This document shows, in pieces, positions 5,275-14,670 of a DNA stretch of 24,426 bases (its first letter is position 1; each line of letters starts with the position of its first letter). The position numbers and the translations under genes were made by a program. Below the pieces are notes generated by a model. That model was not told where the DNA came from and did not search any database. It saw only the letters and a list, made by a program, of their open reading frames with translations. The DNA lies in the IMG/VR virus record IMGVR_UViG_3300024264_002845, positions 1 to 24,426 of that record; one strand, given 5' to 3'. The stretch comes from a virus.

Positions 5275-7242
5275 TTATAGAGCGGCGATACGGGTCTGGA
5301 AGTCAGCAAAGTCAGTTGCTGCTGCAACTTCTGTTTTGAGAGTTGCTAATGTAATTGTCTCCGCTTGAAGTGCAGAGTCAGCAGTTGTTCCCTGTGCAGC
5401 AGTTGCATATGCAGTTGCGTCAGTAGTAGCAGCAGTACCAAGACCCAAAGCGGTGATGGCTGCTGATGCACGAGCATCGGCACGAGCGTCTGTGTAATAA
5501 AGGTTCGTTCCCTCAGTAAGATCTGTTGTAGATGCAGCAGCAATACGAGCATCTGCTCTAGCATCAGTAAAGTAAAGATTCGTAGAACCTTCGGACAATG
5601 CATCAGTATCTGCATTAGTAATACGAGCGTCTGCCCTAGCATCCGTATAGTAGAGGTTAGATCCTTCTGCCAGATCACCAGTGGACACACTATTCAGGTC
5701 AAGGTTTGCACCCACCTGTAATGCAACTCTAGCATCTGCCCTAGCATCCGTGAAGTACAGATTGACACCCTCTGTTAGATCTGCAGATGTTTTCTGAGAT
5801 AGATCAAGGTTAGTACCAGTCTGTAGGTTGACACGAGCGTCTGCTCTAGCATTTGTATAGTAAAGATTGGCACCCTCTGTAAGGTCTCCAGTATCCTTTG
5901 TGGCAAGATCTGTATCAAACCTAGCAGATGTATAGTAGACGTTCGTAGAACCCTCTGTGAGGTTGTCTGCGTTCTTTGTGGCAAGATCTGTATCAAATCT
6001 AGCAGAAGTATAATAAACGTTAGTAGAACCCTCTGTCAGTGCGTCTGTATCGTGATTTGCAATACTAGAAACTGTACCAGTGACATTACCAGTCAAGTTC
6101 GCTTGTACTGTTGACGCAACAAATGTTTCAGAACCGATCGTCCATACATCATTAGTCTCGTCCCAGACAAACGTTTTGTTTGCATCATCTCCACGCTCAA
6201 TCTCAATACCACTATCTTCTGTTGCACCTCCAGTAGCATTACTGTTCAGAACAATTGTGTTGTCTGCCAGTTGAATAGTTTCTGTATTCAGAGTTGTGGT
6301 AGTACCTGCAACTGTTAGATCTCCATTAACGGTTAGATCATTGAAGGTAACATCATCTGTAATTGCAACTGCCTGACCAATAGAGAACCTACCAGCGGCA
6401 CCATTATAGCTTACTCCAGTTCCACCACTAAACTCTGCACGAGCACGTGCTGGAGTAAAGTATAAGTTTACTGGGTTAGCATCCTCAATAACGTCATCAG
6501 TAAACTGGTTTGGGAAACCAACTGACTGACCCAGTTGAACTTGAGTGTTATTAATAGTGAAGTATGGATATGTCAGAGAAGTATTTGGAATACTTGCAAG
6601 TTCAAATACTCCAGTACCACTATTAAAACTCAATCCAGTATTAGGTGTTACCGTTACTGCAGCTCTTACTCTTGCTTCAGTAAAATACTTGTTAGCAGGT
6701 GAAGGGTCTTCCTGAACATCATCAGTGTTTAGTGTTCTTGCTGCACCAAGACTGGTTGCAATACCATTAATGGTAATACTTGAGTTTGTGATTGCAGTGT
6801 TAGGAATACTTGCAAGTGCAATAACACCAGTAGTACTATTGTAAGTTGCACCAGTTCCTGTCGTGGCACTGAAGTGTACTCTTGTTTCTGCAGCACTAGG
6901 TCCAGCATATGCAAATACACCTGTCCCACTATTGTATGCAAGTGTACCATCACCACCTGTTTGGTTTACAGATAATACAGCACGTGCTCTTGGAGTTGTA
7001 AAGTAGATATTGGTAGGAGTTCCAGACTCTTGGATATCATCTGTATCAAGAGTTTGTGATCCGCCTAGATCAATATCATATCCATTAACTATAAGTCCGT
7101 CATTGACAAGACCTGTGTTTGGAATATTCTGGAAGGTTACAGAATTATTAGCGTTCAGAGTTGCATTTCTAACAGCTCTGTTCTCGTCAACGATCTCAGT
7201 TCCCTGAATCGATAATCCTTCTTTTACGTTGAAATTAGCCAT
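5275..7242 (-). CDS. Repetitive tail-fibre/fibritin-like structural protein, 655 aa
   Basis: This fibrous virion protein is built of repeats. The N-terminal half has three degenerate units (TDDIQES...NIYFTTPRARA, TDDVQED...KYFTEARVRA, TDDVIED...LYFTPARARA), alternating with SIPNT and YNSGTGVF beta segments. A central module has TVAGTTTTLNTETIQLADN and KTFVWDETNDVW. The C-terminal half has seven LTEGxNLYYTDARADAR-type repeats, then LGTAATTDATAYATAAQGTTADSALQ, a familiar phage tail-fibre motif, and a short helical end. No enzyme motif is visible. The position directly before gp13 is that of wac (fibritin) in T4, but the sequence is not fibritin. An AGAGGG site lies about 9 bases before the ATG at 7242. 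Whether it is a tail fibre or a neck whisker is unresolved. Confidence 0.82.
   Translation of the reverse strand: MANFNVKEGLSIQGTEIVDENRAVRNATLNANNSVTFQNIPNTGLVNDGLIVNGYDIDLGGSQTLDTDDIQESGTPTNIYFTTPRARAVLSVNQTGGDGTLAYNSGTGVFAYAGPSAAETRVHFSATTGTGATYNSTTGVIALASIPNTAITNSSITINGIATSLGAARTLNTDDVQEDPSPANKYFTEARVRAAVTVTPNTGLSFNSGTGVFELASIPNTSLTYPYFTINNTQVQLGQSVGFPNQFTDDVIEDANPVNLYFTPARARAEFSGGTGVSYNGAAGRFSIGQAVAITDDVTFNDLTVNGDLTVAGTTTTLNTETIQLADNTIVLNSNATGGATEDSGIEIERGDDANKTFVWDETNDVWTIGSETFVASTVQANLTGNVTGTVSSIANHDTDALTEGSTNVYYTSARFDTDLATKNADNLTEGSTNVYYTSARFDTDLATKDTGDLTEGANLYYTNARADARVNLQTGTNLDLSQKTSADLTEGVNLYFTDARADARVALQVGANLDLNSVSTGDLAEGSNLYYTDARADARITNADTDALSEGSTNLYFTDARADARIAAASTTDLTEGTNLYYTDARADARASAAITALGLGTAATTDATAYATAAQGTTADSALQAETITLATLKTEVAAATDFADFQTRIAAL
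5455..6060 (-). repeat. LTEG-YYTDARADAR tandem protein repeats (seven copies)
   Basis: Seven imperfect copies of (D)LTEGxNLYYTDARADAR occur every 20-35 residues. The two copies nearest the N-terminal side read YYTSARFDTDLATK and are nearly identical to each other; the other five read DARADAR or NARADAR, some with an inserted ALQVGANLDL-type spacer. Repeats of this kind are common in marine phage fibres and probably form trimeric beta or alpha-beta shaft segments. Confidence 0.85.
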
Positions 7243-7264
7243 AGGTTCACTATCCCTCTATGTC

Positions 7265-10200
7265 TTAGGTTAGATGTGTTTTGTGGAGTTTGACAGTTAC
7301 TGATGTAGATGCAGGAACACCAATAATAGACAGAACGATCTGACCACCATTGCCTGCGTCGTAATCAGCGGAGAATCCATACCCGATAGAGTTTGGATTT
7401 ACAACTGCATACTCTGTCAAGTTGATTGCAGTTGCGTTTTGCATATCAGTACCATCGTATGTCATGAGAATCTCAGACATATATCTTTGGTTACTGGAGT
7501 TAATTACACAGACTGTATACTTGATACCATCTGCATCATTAGGTGTGCTTCCATCTGCATCAATTTGATATGGTGTGGAAACATTTGTACTTGAAATACT
7601 AGAGGTCTTTGCAGAACTCTTAGATGTAGAACTGAGGACAACTGCAGGAACAGCAACATCAGTAGTAACAATCAGATTGTCTCTGACTGTCAGATCACCA
7701 TCAACAACTGCATTTCCAGAAACTGCAAGGTTGGATGCCTCAACTTCTGCAGTAGAAGCATTGGCACCAGCACCAACTGCGAAAGCAGTAGAACCAACTT
7801 GTAGTTGACCTTGAACATCAACGTCACCAGATGTGGTGATATCAAGGTTATTACCAGCAGGGTTGGAAAGAGTGTCACCGTCAAGTCTCAGGTTGTCTGC
7901 ATTAAGTTGACCAACTACATTCAGAGTGTTTGTAATATCAACTTGTTCTGAAGTAACAATGTTACCAGCAGATGCCAGAGTCAGATTGCCAGTTGTAGAC
8001 TCAACTGTATTACCACTTGATCTGATGTTATCAACATCAATCTGTCCAACGACAGTCAAGTTTCCAGTGACAGTTGCGTTCAGATCAACCAGAAGATCGT
8101 CAGTGACATTGACTGTACCACCATCAGAATCCAGAATCAGGTTACCTGAAGAGGTGCCGATTTCATTTGCAGCATCAGTACCAATCTTCAGATCACGGAT
8201 GTTTGCTCTGTTGGTAGAAGTGATGTTTGCATTGAATGTAGAAGTTGCATTAACAGTTAATGTATCTCCAGCAGCATCACCAAGAGTTGTATTGGAATCT
8301 ACTTGTAGGTTTCCATCAACTTCTACATTGTCTGTGATATGAACCTTACCACCTGCAGAATCAAGGATCAGATCGCCTGTAGTTGTAGAGATTTCATTGT
8401 CTGCATCAACACCAATTTGAACTGCATCAGCAGTGATATTAGTCGAAGTGATTGCAGCAACGAATGTAGAGGTTGCATTAACAGTTAGAGAATCACCAGA
8501 AGTAGCACCGAGAATTACGTCATCATTTACTGTCAGATCATTACTTACTGTGAGATCAGCAGTAACTGATACACTATTGGTTGTAGAATCAAGAACTAAA
8601 GAACCACCAGATGCACTTATAGTTTTAGTACTGAATGAGATGTCATCAATCGTTGCAGTACCATTAATGTCAACAGCATTCGGGAATGTAACCGTACCGT
8701 TGATAGTATGAACATCATTAGATGCATCACCAATAGTAGTGTTACCGTTGATTGCAGCGGTTCCAGATACTGTGAAGTTGCCAGTGATGTTTGTGGAATC
8801 ATTGAGTTCAATAGTTCCAGTTCCATCAGAATACAGTTCTAGGTTAGCATCGTTCTGAGATGGTGTGATGGAGTTATCAAGAATCTCAAGTTGTTCAACA
8901 ACTACCTTACCAGTGCCATTTGCATAGATGTTCAGGTTACCGTTAGTAGGTGTTGAGAAGATATCACTTGTATTAATTGCAACGTTATCAGTATCCAGTC
9001 TGCCAAGGATAGTGACTTGTGATGCGTCAAGAGATGTACCAAAAGAAGCATCATAAACAGTATTGATATTACTGTTCAGTTTAATAACACCAACACCGTT
9101 TGCAGCAATATTAAGATCGACGTTAGTTGTCTGGACATTCAGAGTGTTGCCATCCAGACGCATGTTATCAACATTTAGTTGAGTTACCAAACCAAAGTTG
9201 GTAAGCGTGGAATTACTAATTGAACTGCCAAGAGTTGTTTGTGACAGTACGTTATTAGAATTAATAAAGAACGACTTGTTAACAGCAAGTTCCAAGTGTT
9301 CCGAAGAAGTCCAAGCGTTTGATGCATCGTACCAGTTAAAGGTTTTATCAGTTGCACCTTTAAGTGTTAAACCACCACCATCAGCAGTCGCATCAGTTGG
9401 ACTTGCAATAGTACCCAGTTCTAGGTTCTTATCATCCACCTGAACTGTAGTAGAATTAATGGTAGTAACCGTACCCTGAACATCAAGGTCGCCACTAACT
9501 ACCAAGTCATTATTGATTGTAGTAGTACCAGATCCTGCACCCAAACTCAGGGTTGTTGCCGCACCGAAAGCATTGACTGTAGTAGCGACTGTGTTGAATA
9601 CCGAGATACCTGCCTGTGTACTTACGATAGTTGGATTACCAATCGTCAGAGTACCAGAATCATCTCCGATATTAATTGCAGTTCCATCACCAAATGCATT
9701 AACCGTAGTAGCGTTAGCATCGAGGAGATTAAACGTGGTTTGATTAGTAGTGAGGTCACCACCTTTTACCTGAATATCACCTTCCAGAACAACTGCAGCG
9801 TTATTGATTGTTAGTGTTCCACTAGATGCACCAATATCAATTGTCGTAGCAGTACCAAATGCATTAACGGTAGTAGCGTTTGTTTCTAGTAGATTGAATG
9901 TTGTTGCATTAGTTGTAAGATCTCCACCGTCAACATTCAGATCAAGATCAATATCAACGTTGTTTCTGATGTTTGTAGTACCAGAAGTTGCAGCAAGTTG
10001 AAGTGTGCTTGCAAGAGCAAATGCAGTTACTGTGGTTGCATTTGTGTTGATCAGATTAAATGATGACTGATTGGTGATAATGTCTCCACCCTTAACTCTG
10101 AGATCGCCTGCAAGGTCAACTACAGATCCAGCAGCACCAACATCGATCTGACCAGTTACAGACTCAAGGAAACTTACTGTACCACCTACAACGTTCGTAG

Positions 10201-13200
10201 AGATTGTTGCTTGACCGTTAACTCCATTACCTCTAATCTGTAGTTCTGCATTACCACCTGTACCACCGATGTTAACAGTAGCAGTGTTTGCACCCAGATT
10301 GATCGTGCCAGTAACACCATCAAACAGGTTGACTGTACCAGTAGTGACGTTAGTGTCATACTCAATCGTACCACCAGTGCCGTTACCAGTCAGAGTGATG
10401 GTATTGTCATTAGATGCGTTACCAAAAGTAAACTCAGCATCTCCACCTGCACTGTTACCAATGTTCAGATCAGTTACTACACCAAATGCATTGACCGTAG
10501 TCGCATTGGTTTGAAGGAGATTAAATGTAGTCTGATTAGTTGTGAAGTCTCCGCCTTGTACTTCCAGATCCTCACCGACATAGAGGTTCTTAGTAATACC
10601 TGCACCACCAGTGACTCTCAGTGTACCAGTTGTATCTGAGGTTGATTGTGTACCCGTACTAAGGATCAAAGTACCTGCAATGATACCAGCATCAACACCA
10701 GTAACTACTTCATTAGCATTTGATGCTCTCTCTAAGAAGTGATAACTCTGAGCACTGATATCCCAACCAAAGAATCCAAGTCTATTTGCGCCATCATAGT
10801 AGTTGAATTCGATACCAACATCATTTGTATGAGCACTACCAGGAACAGTATCTCTAAAGAGTTTGATGATCGGATCATCAATCGTTACTTCAGTAGAGTT
10901 AATTCTAAGAACGCCGCCGTTGACAGTTACATTGTCTTCTAGAATAGTTGTTCCATGTACCTGTAGGTTGTCTGGTGACAGTGCCGTACCAATCGTTACA
11001 TGATTGTTGAATTGAGAAGTATTAGTGACTTCCAGTGTACCTGCAATGAATGTATTACCATTGTCAGTATCAACTGTAAACTTGTTATCGTTTGCGTTGT
11101 TCTGAATTGCAAACGTCTTATTGTCAGCGTTAATTGTAACGTTATGTTGGAAGGTTGCAGCGTTATCAACATTCAGAGTTGAATCAAGGTCAACTGCATC
11201 GATGACGTTGACTGTACCTTGAATAACTGTATTGCCTGTTGCACCTGCAATAGTTACATTGCCGTTACCGATGTCAGTATCGGACTCAACAGTTAGTGTA
11301 CCTTCTAATGCAGTGTTACCGTTTGCAGAATCAACAACAAACTTATCTACATTAGACTGATTTGTAATCTTGAAGTAGTTGGTTGCAGCGGTGTCAGAAC
11401 CTGCAACAGTTACATTCTTATTGAGTGTTACGTCATCATCTACATTCAGTGTACCTGAAATATCTGTATTACCACTTCCACTAACAACCTCAAACTTAGT
11501 AAGACCTGCCTGAGATTCAATCTTAAAGTATCTTGCCTGTGCTCCAGTTGCAGCAGTCGAACCAATAATAGTTACGTTCTCATTGAACGTTGCATCGTTA
11601 TCTACATTCAATGTAGAATCAAGATCAACAGCGTCAATAACGTTCAGTGTACCTTGGATAACTGTATTACCAGTATCTGTAGCAACAGTGAACTTGTCTA
11701 CTTGTGAACCATTCTGAACTGCAAACTCCTTACCTGCCTCATCAACAACCAGAGAGTCATTGATTGTAGTCAGACCTTGGACAGTGACAGTTCCTTGGAT
11801 ACTAGTGTTACCATTATCTGTGTCTACAGTAAACTTCGATACACCAGCGTCTGTCTTGATGTCAAATACTTTATTATCTGCTCTTACGATAAGGTTATCT
11901 GTGATCTCAGTTTCTAACTGAACATCCAGTGTACCTTCGATAACAGTGTTACCAGTTGCACTTTCAATAGTGACTTTATCAGTAGTACCACTTCTAACAG
12001 CGAAGTTAGCATCAATGTCAACTGTGCCGTCAATCTCAACGTTACCAAGAAGGTGAGTCGTGCCACCGACGTTAAGATTCTCAGAGATACCAACACCACC
12101 AGTGACTACAAGAGTACCAGTTGTAGGAGTCTTCCAAGTAGAAGACGTAGCAGTTGTTAGTCTGAGGTTACCAGCAATAAGAGAAGCGTCTGTACCAGAG
12201 AATACTTCGCCTGTGTTAGTCGCGTCGTGGAGGAACCTATACCCACCAGTGCCAGACCATATGTTAGAGTCTGTATAACTTTCGTCCCATCCGAAGAATC
12301 CAACCCTTGCTTGTGTATCATAGTATTTAAATTCAATACCTCTGTCTTTGTTGTCATCTGACGTTGGGGCTGTGTCCCCGCCCAGAGTGAAGATAGGATC
12401 ATCGATGGTTACTACAGTCGAATTCACTGTAGTCGTGGTTCCATTGACTGTCAAGTTGCTCTGCAACGTAACGTCACCTTCGACGTTCAGGATACCTTGG
12501 ATATCGGTGTTACCATTGTCAGTGTCAACCGTGAACTTATTGACTGAACCAGCAGTACGGATGATGAACTCTTTATTGTCCGCCGTGACAATTAGATTAT
12601 CTGTAATCTCGGTTTCAAGTTGAACGTCAAGAGTACCTTCAATTGTGGTATTGCCGTTATCTGTATCAACAGTAAACTTAGAAACACCAGCATCAGTTTT
12701 GATATCAAATACTTTATTATCTGCACGAATAATCAGATTGTCAGTGATCTCGGTCTCTAGTTGGACATCGAGAGTACCTTCAATTACTGTATTACCAGTA
12801 TCGGTATCGACAGTAAACTTGTCAACACCAGCACCAGTCTGAATCTTAAAGTCTTCATTGTCAGACTTGACAAGCAGAGTATCGTTAATCTCTGTCTGAT
12901 TGCCAATCGTGACGGTCTCTTGAATATGAACATCACCAGAAATACCAAAACCACCAGTAACAATTAGAGTTCCTGTTGTAGTAGAAGTAGAAGCAATATC
13001 AGAAGAGAGTGTCAGGTTACCTGCCAGAATACCAGCATCAGTACCAGTAACAACCTCTGCTGTATTTGTTACTGTATCGAGAAGTCTAAACTTGAGTTCG
13101 GAATGATCCCATCCGAGGAACGAACGTTTTGAAGATGTGTCCCAATAGTGGAATGTGAATCCTCTATCTTTTGTATGTCCAGCGAGTAAAGCGGTGCCTC

Positions 13201-14596
13201 TAGACTCACCACCAATATCAATAATTGGATCTGCAATCGTTACATTAGATGCATCAATCCAGAAGTTAGTTGCAACATAAGAGTTGCCATCATTAGTTGC
13301 ATTTGAATTATCATTATCTCTTCTCAAGAACTGATTTGATGTAAGGTTATCAAATAAGTCAGCGTTAAGGTTAATAACCTTTCTAGAAGATGACACCTGG
13401 AATGGAGGAAGACCACTCTCTGATTGAGTTCCATCTACTGTTCCAGAACCTTCAATTGATCTCAGACCTGCCTGGGTACTGGTCATACGAGCAGAAGTCG
13501 TAATGACACCAACAATTTCTAAAGCACTAGCAGGACTTGAAGTATTGACACCAACTCTATCATTTGTAGAGTCTACATACAGGGTATCAATATCAACTTG
13601 AAGTTCTGTAATGGTTGTGAAACCAGTATAAACTTGACCCAGAGTATACTGAGTAGAACCAAAGGTTACAAGAGGATTTTGCAGTTGATCGTTATCAACA
13701 CCTTGTGCGGCGATTGTTACTATACCAGCAGCAACATCAAAATCTTCAGCATCAAATTGTGAAAGACCTAATTGAGTTTCAGATGCAAGAGCGATAGGGT
13801 GGTCAACTGCCGTAGTGACTCTACCCTTTGCATCAAAAATTAGTTTTGTTACATTAACAGACGCATCACCAGAAGTTCTAGTTAGTGATGGATCATTATA
13901 TGTGCCTGCAGTTACTGTTGTATCAGAAAGACCAATGGTAGGATTTCCACTTACACCATCCCCATCAGTAATATCAATCTCTCCACTATCACCAGTAATA
14001 GTTCTAACAGCAACCTCACTAGAGGATGTTCTAGAAATAATGCCTAAAGACGTAAGACCTGAGATCGCTGTCAGTGTGGAGTCTAGTCCCTGAGCATCAG
14101 TGATACCATAGTCATTAAGAGTTGTTGGGTTTGTTGCAGAAGTTACTCTACCTTTGGCATCAACAGTAACTTTTGTATAGGTGATGCTTGTATCACCTGA
14201 AAATATTTCTCTAAGAAGAAAGTTAATATCAATGTTCTGAGAACCATCAAATGATGCTTGACCAGTTAAGTCAGATACATTAGACGCAGCAATAGTCCTT
14301 GCGGTACTAAGTTGATTGGCAGATTGAGCCGAACCAAACAATAAACCACCTGCTGATAAGGTGATGTTTCTAGCTTTAATACTAGATGTTGAATCTCTTA
14401 GTACAAGAGTGTTGGGAGTAGCATCGACAGACTCTAATGGCCTCTCATACTTTAAATTACCCCACTGTGTGGAACCATCACCGACCTTGATACGGCCAGT
14501 GTCAATCTCAACCCCTAGTTCTGCTTCTGCGAGAACGGGGTTAAACTGTGTCCATTCAGTAGATGTACCTCTCCTGAGTTGAATTCTGTTCGCCAT
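7265..14596 (-). CDS. Giant modular tail fibre protein, 2,443 aa
   Basis: This is probably a long host-recognition fibre subunit. Residues 1-55 (QLRRGTSTEW...LAEAELGVEIDTGRIKVGDGSTQWGNL) match the N-terminal domain of the tropism-determinant/tail-fibre type. Residues about 80-200 carry the classical fibre repeats TARTIA...QASFDGSQNI and KVTVDAKGRVTSATNPTTLNDYGITDA. The shaft holds several repeat families: DRGIEFKYYDTQARVGFFGW modules, KFTVDTDNGNTxIxGTL units, TTFNLLxTNATTVNAFG units and LTVNATSTF units. The C-terminal 130 residues form a non-repeated globular domain (KYTVCVINSSNQRYMSEILMTYDGTD...), a type common at the tips of marine phage fibres. An AGGAAG site lies about 7 bases before the ATG at 14596, with a perfect late promoter 38 bases upstream. 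No lyase or peptidase motif is recognised. The host receptor cannot be inferred. Confidence 0.85.
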   Translation of the reverse strand: MANRIQLRRGTSTEWTQFNPVLAEAELGVEIDTGRIKVGDGSTQWGNLKYERPLESVDATPNTLVLRDSTSSIKARNITLSAGGLLFGSAQSANQLSTARTIAASNVSDLTGQASFDGSQNIDINFLLREIFSGDTSITYTKVTVDAKGRVTSATNPTTLNDYGITDAQGLDSTLTAISGLTSLGIISRTSSSEVAVRTITGDSGEIDITDGDGVSGNPTIGLSDTTVTAGTYNDPSLTRTSGDASVNVTKLIFDAKGRVTTAVDHPIALASETQLGLSQFDAEDFDVAAGIVTIAAQGVDNDQLQNPLVTFGSTQYTLGQVYTGFTTITELQVDIDTLYVDSTNDRVGVNTSSPASALEIVGVITTSARMTSTQAGLRSIEGSGTVDGTQSESGLPPFQVSSSRKVINLNADLFDNLTSNQFLRRDNDNSNATNDGNSYVATNFWIDASNVTIADPIIDIGGESRGTALLAGHTKDRGFTFHYWDTSSKRSFLGWDHSELKFRLLDTVTNTAEVVTGTDAGILAGNLTLSSDIASTSTTTGTLIVTGGFGISGDVHIQETVTIGNQTEINDTLLVKSDNEDFKIQTGAGVDKFTVDTDTGNTVIEGTLDVQLETEITDNLIIRADNKVFDIKTDAGVSKFTVDTDNGNTTIEGTLDVQLETEITDNLIVTADNKEFIIRTAGSVNKFTVDTDNGNTDIQGILNVEGDVTLQSNLTVNGTTTTVNSTVVTIDDPIFTLGGDTAPTSDDNKDRGIEFKYYDTQARVGFFGWDESYTDSNIWSGTGGYRFLHDATNTGEVFSGTDASLIAGNLRLTTATSSTWKTPTTGTLVVTGGVGISENLNVGGTTHLLGNVEIDGTVDIDANFAVRSGTTDKVTIESATGNTVIEGTLDVQLETEITDNLIVRADNKVFDIKTDAGVSKFTVDTDNGNTSIQGTVTVQGLTTINDSLVVDEAGKEFAVQNGSQVDKFTVATDTGNTVIQGTLNVIDAVDLDSTLNVDNDATFNENVTIIGSTAATGAQARYFKIESQAGLTKFEVVSGSGNTDISGTLNVDDDVTLNKNVTVAGSDTAATNYFKITNQSNVDKFVVDSANGNTALEGTLTVESDTDIGNGNVTIAGATGNTVIQGTVNVIDAVDLDSTLNVDNAATFQHNVTINADNKTFAIQNNANDNKFTVDTDNGNTFIAGTLEVTNTSQFNNHVTIGTALSPDNLQVHGTTILEDNVTVNGGVLRINSTEVTIDDPIIKLFRDTVPGSAHTNDVGIEFNYYDGANRLGFFGWDISAQSYHFLERASNANEVVTGVDAGIIAGTLILSTGTQSTSDTTGTLRVTGGAGITKNLYVGEDLEVQGGDFTTNQTTFNLLQTNATTVNAFGVVTDLNIGNSAGGDAEFTFGNASNDNTITLTGNGTGGTIEYDTNVTTGTVNLFDGVTGTINLGANTATVNIGGTGGNAELQIRGNGVNGQATISTNVVGGTVSFLESVTGQIDVGAAGSVVDLAGDLRVKGGDIITNQSSFNLINTNATTVTAFALASTLQLAATSGTTNIRNNVDIDLDLNVDGGDLTTNATTFNLLETNATTVNAFGTATTIDIGASSGTLTINNAAVVLEGDIQVKGGDLTTNQTTFNLLDANATTVNAFGDGTAINIGDDSGTLTIGNPTIVSTQAGISVFNTVATTVNAFGAATTLSLGAGSGTTTINNDLVVSGDLDVQGTVTTINSTTVQVDDKNLELGTIASPTDATADGGGLTLKGATDKTFNWYDASNAWTSSEHLELAVNKSFFINSNNVLSQTTLGSSISNSTLTNFGLVTQLNVDNMRLDGNTLNVQTTNVDLNIAANGVGVIKLNSNINTVYDASFGTSLDASQVTILGRLDTDNVAINTSDIFSTPTNGNLNIYANGTGKVVVEQLEILDNSITPSQNDANLELYSDGTGTIELNDSTNITGNFTVSGTAAINGNTTIGDASNDVHTINGTVTFPNAVDINGTATIDDISFSTKTISASGGSLVLDSTTNSVSVTADLTVSNDLTVNDDVILGATSGDSLTVNATSTFVAAITSTNITADAVQIGVDADNEISTTTGDLILDSAGGKVHITDNVEVDGNLQVDSNTTLGDAAGDTLTVNATSTFNANITSTNRANIRDLKIGTDAANEIGTSSGNLILDSDGGTVNVTDDLLVDLNATVTGNLTVVGQIDVDNIRSSGNTVESTTGNLTLASAGNIVTSEQVDITNTLNVVGQLNADNLRLDGDTLSNPAGNNLDITTSGDVDVQGQLQVGSTAFAVGAGANASTAEVEASNLAVSGNAVVDGDLTVRDNLIVTTDVAVPAVVLSSTSKSSAKTSSISSTNVSTPYQIDADGSTPNDADGIKYTVCVINSSNQRYMSEILMTYDGTDMQNATAINLTEYAVVNPNSIGYGFSADYDAGNGGQIVLSIIGVPASTSVTVKLHKTHLT
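8070..8560 (-). repeat. LTVNATSTF / NEI...LILDS repeats in the long fibre
   Basis: There are two full units and a partial third, of about 75 residues each. Each has GDxLTVNATSTFxAxITSTN, IGxDAxNEIxTxxGxLILDSxGG and a VTDxLxVD link. They lie in the distal shaft, ahead of the C-terminal domain. Confidence 0.75.
9500..10560 (-). repeat. TTFNLLxTNATTVNAFG repeats in the long fibre (five copies)
   Basis: Five copies of GGDxTTNxTTFNLLxTNATTVNAFGxxTxLxIG are present, one of them altered to ATTVTAFALAST and the last shortened to VFNTVATTVNAFGAATTL. Between the first and second copies lie extra GTINLGANTATVNIGG-type beta segments. Confidence 0.8.
10560..13250 (-). repeat. Three dispersed copies of a ~115-residue DPI-DRGIEFKYYD module
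   Basis: Copies lie at about 12890-13245, 12060-12425 and 10560-10915. Each reads VTIxDPIxxLGGD, (D)RGIEFxYYDxxxRxGFFGWD, F(L/H)xxATNTxEVxxGTDAGIIAGxL, TSTTTGTLxVTGGxGIxxNLxVG. A shorter relative at about 9270-9480 (VDDKNLELGTIAS...DKTFNWYDASNAW) resembles the central module of the 655-residue fibre. Confidence 0.8.
11000..12900 (-). repeat. KFTVDTDNGNTxIxGTL repeats in the long fibre (about ten copies)
   Basis: There are about ten units of roughly 40-45 residues, of the form (ITDNLIVRADNKVFDIKTDAG)-SKFTVDTDNGNT-xIEGTLDVQLETE. One KYYDTQARVGFFGW module splits the array into groups of three and about seven. Two units, near 11811-11940 and 12650-12780, are almost identical in protein yet differ at about one base in five, mostly at third codon positions. 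Confidence 0.82.
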
Positions 14597-14633
14597 TAGA
14601 GCTTCCTAATCTGCAGTATATTCCCAATATGCT

Positions 14634-14641
14634 TATTTATA
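14634..14641 (-). promoter_or_regulatory. T4-type late promoter (TATAAATA) of the long fibre gene
   Basis: This is a perfect minus-strand TATAAATA in a true intergenic gap, 38 bases before the fibre ATG and directly after the terminator T-tract. Recognition by the phage gp55 late sigma factor is expected from T4 biology. This is the best-placed promoter in the window. Confidence 0.8.
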
Positions 14642-14644
14642 ATT

Positions 14645-14666
14645 AAAAAAGGGGGCGTTGCCCCCT
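14645..14666 (-). terminator. Intrinsic terminator after the giant-protein operon
   Basis: The minus strand reads AGGGGGC, loop AAC, GCCCCCT, then continues into a run of T (six Ts including the end of the stem). The 7-bp, almost all-GC stem starts 4 bases after the stop of the 71-residue gene. On the plus strand the hairpin is followed by AAGA, so it should act in one direction only. Confidence 0.9.
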
Positions 14667-14670
14667 AAGA

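Noticed and set aside
7265-14596. Tandem repeats that might suggest a CRISPR array
   Set aside because: The repeats are in frame within one long coding region, diverge at synonymous sites, and lack short palindromic repeats with unique spacers of constant size.
7265-14596. Diversity-generating retroelement, because the fibre N-terminus resembles a tropism-determinant domain
   Set aside because: No reverse transcriptase gene and no template/variable repeat pair with adenine-specific differences were seen. The N-terminal domain type is common in ordinary fibres.
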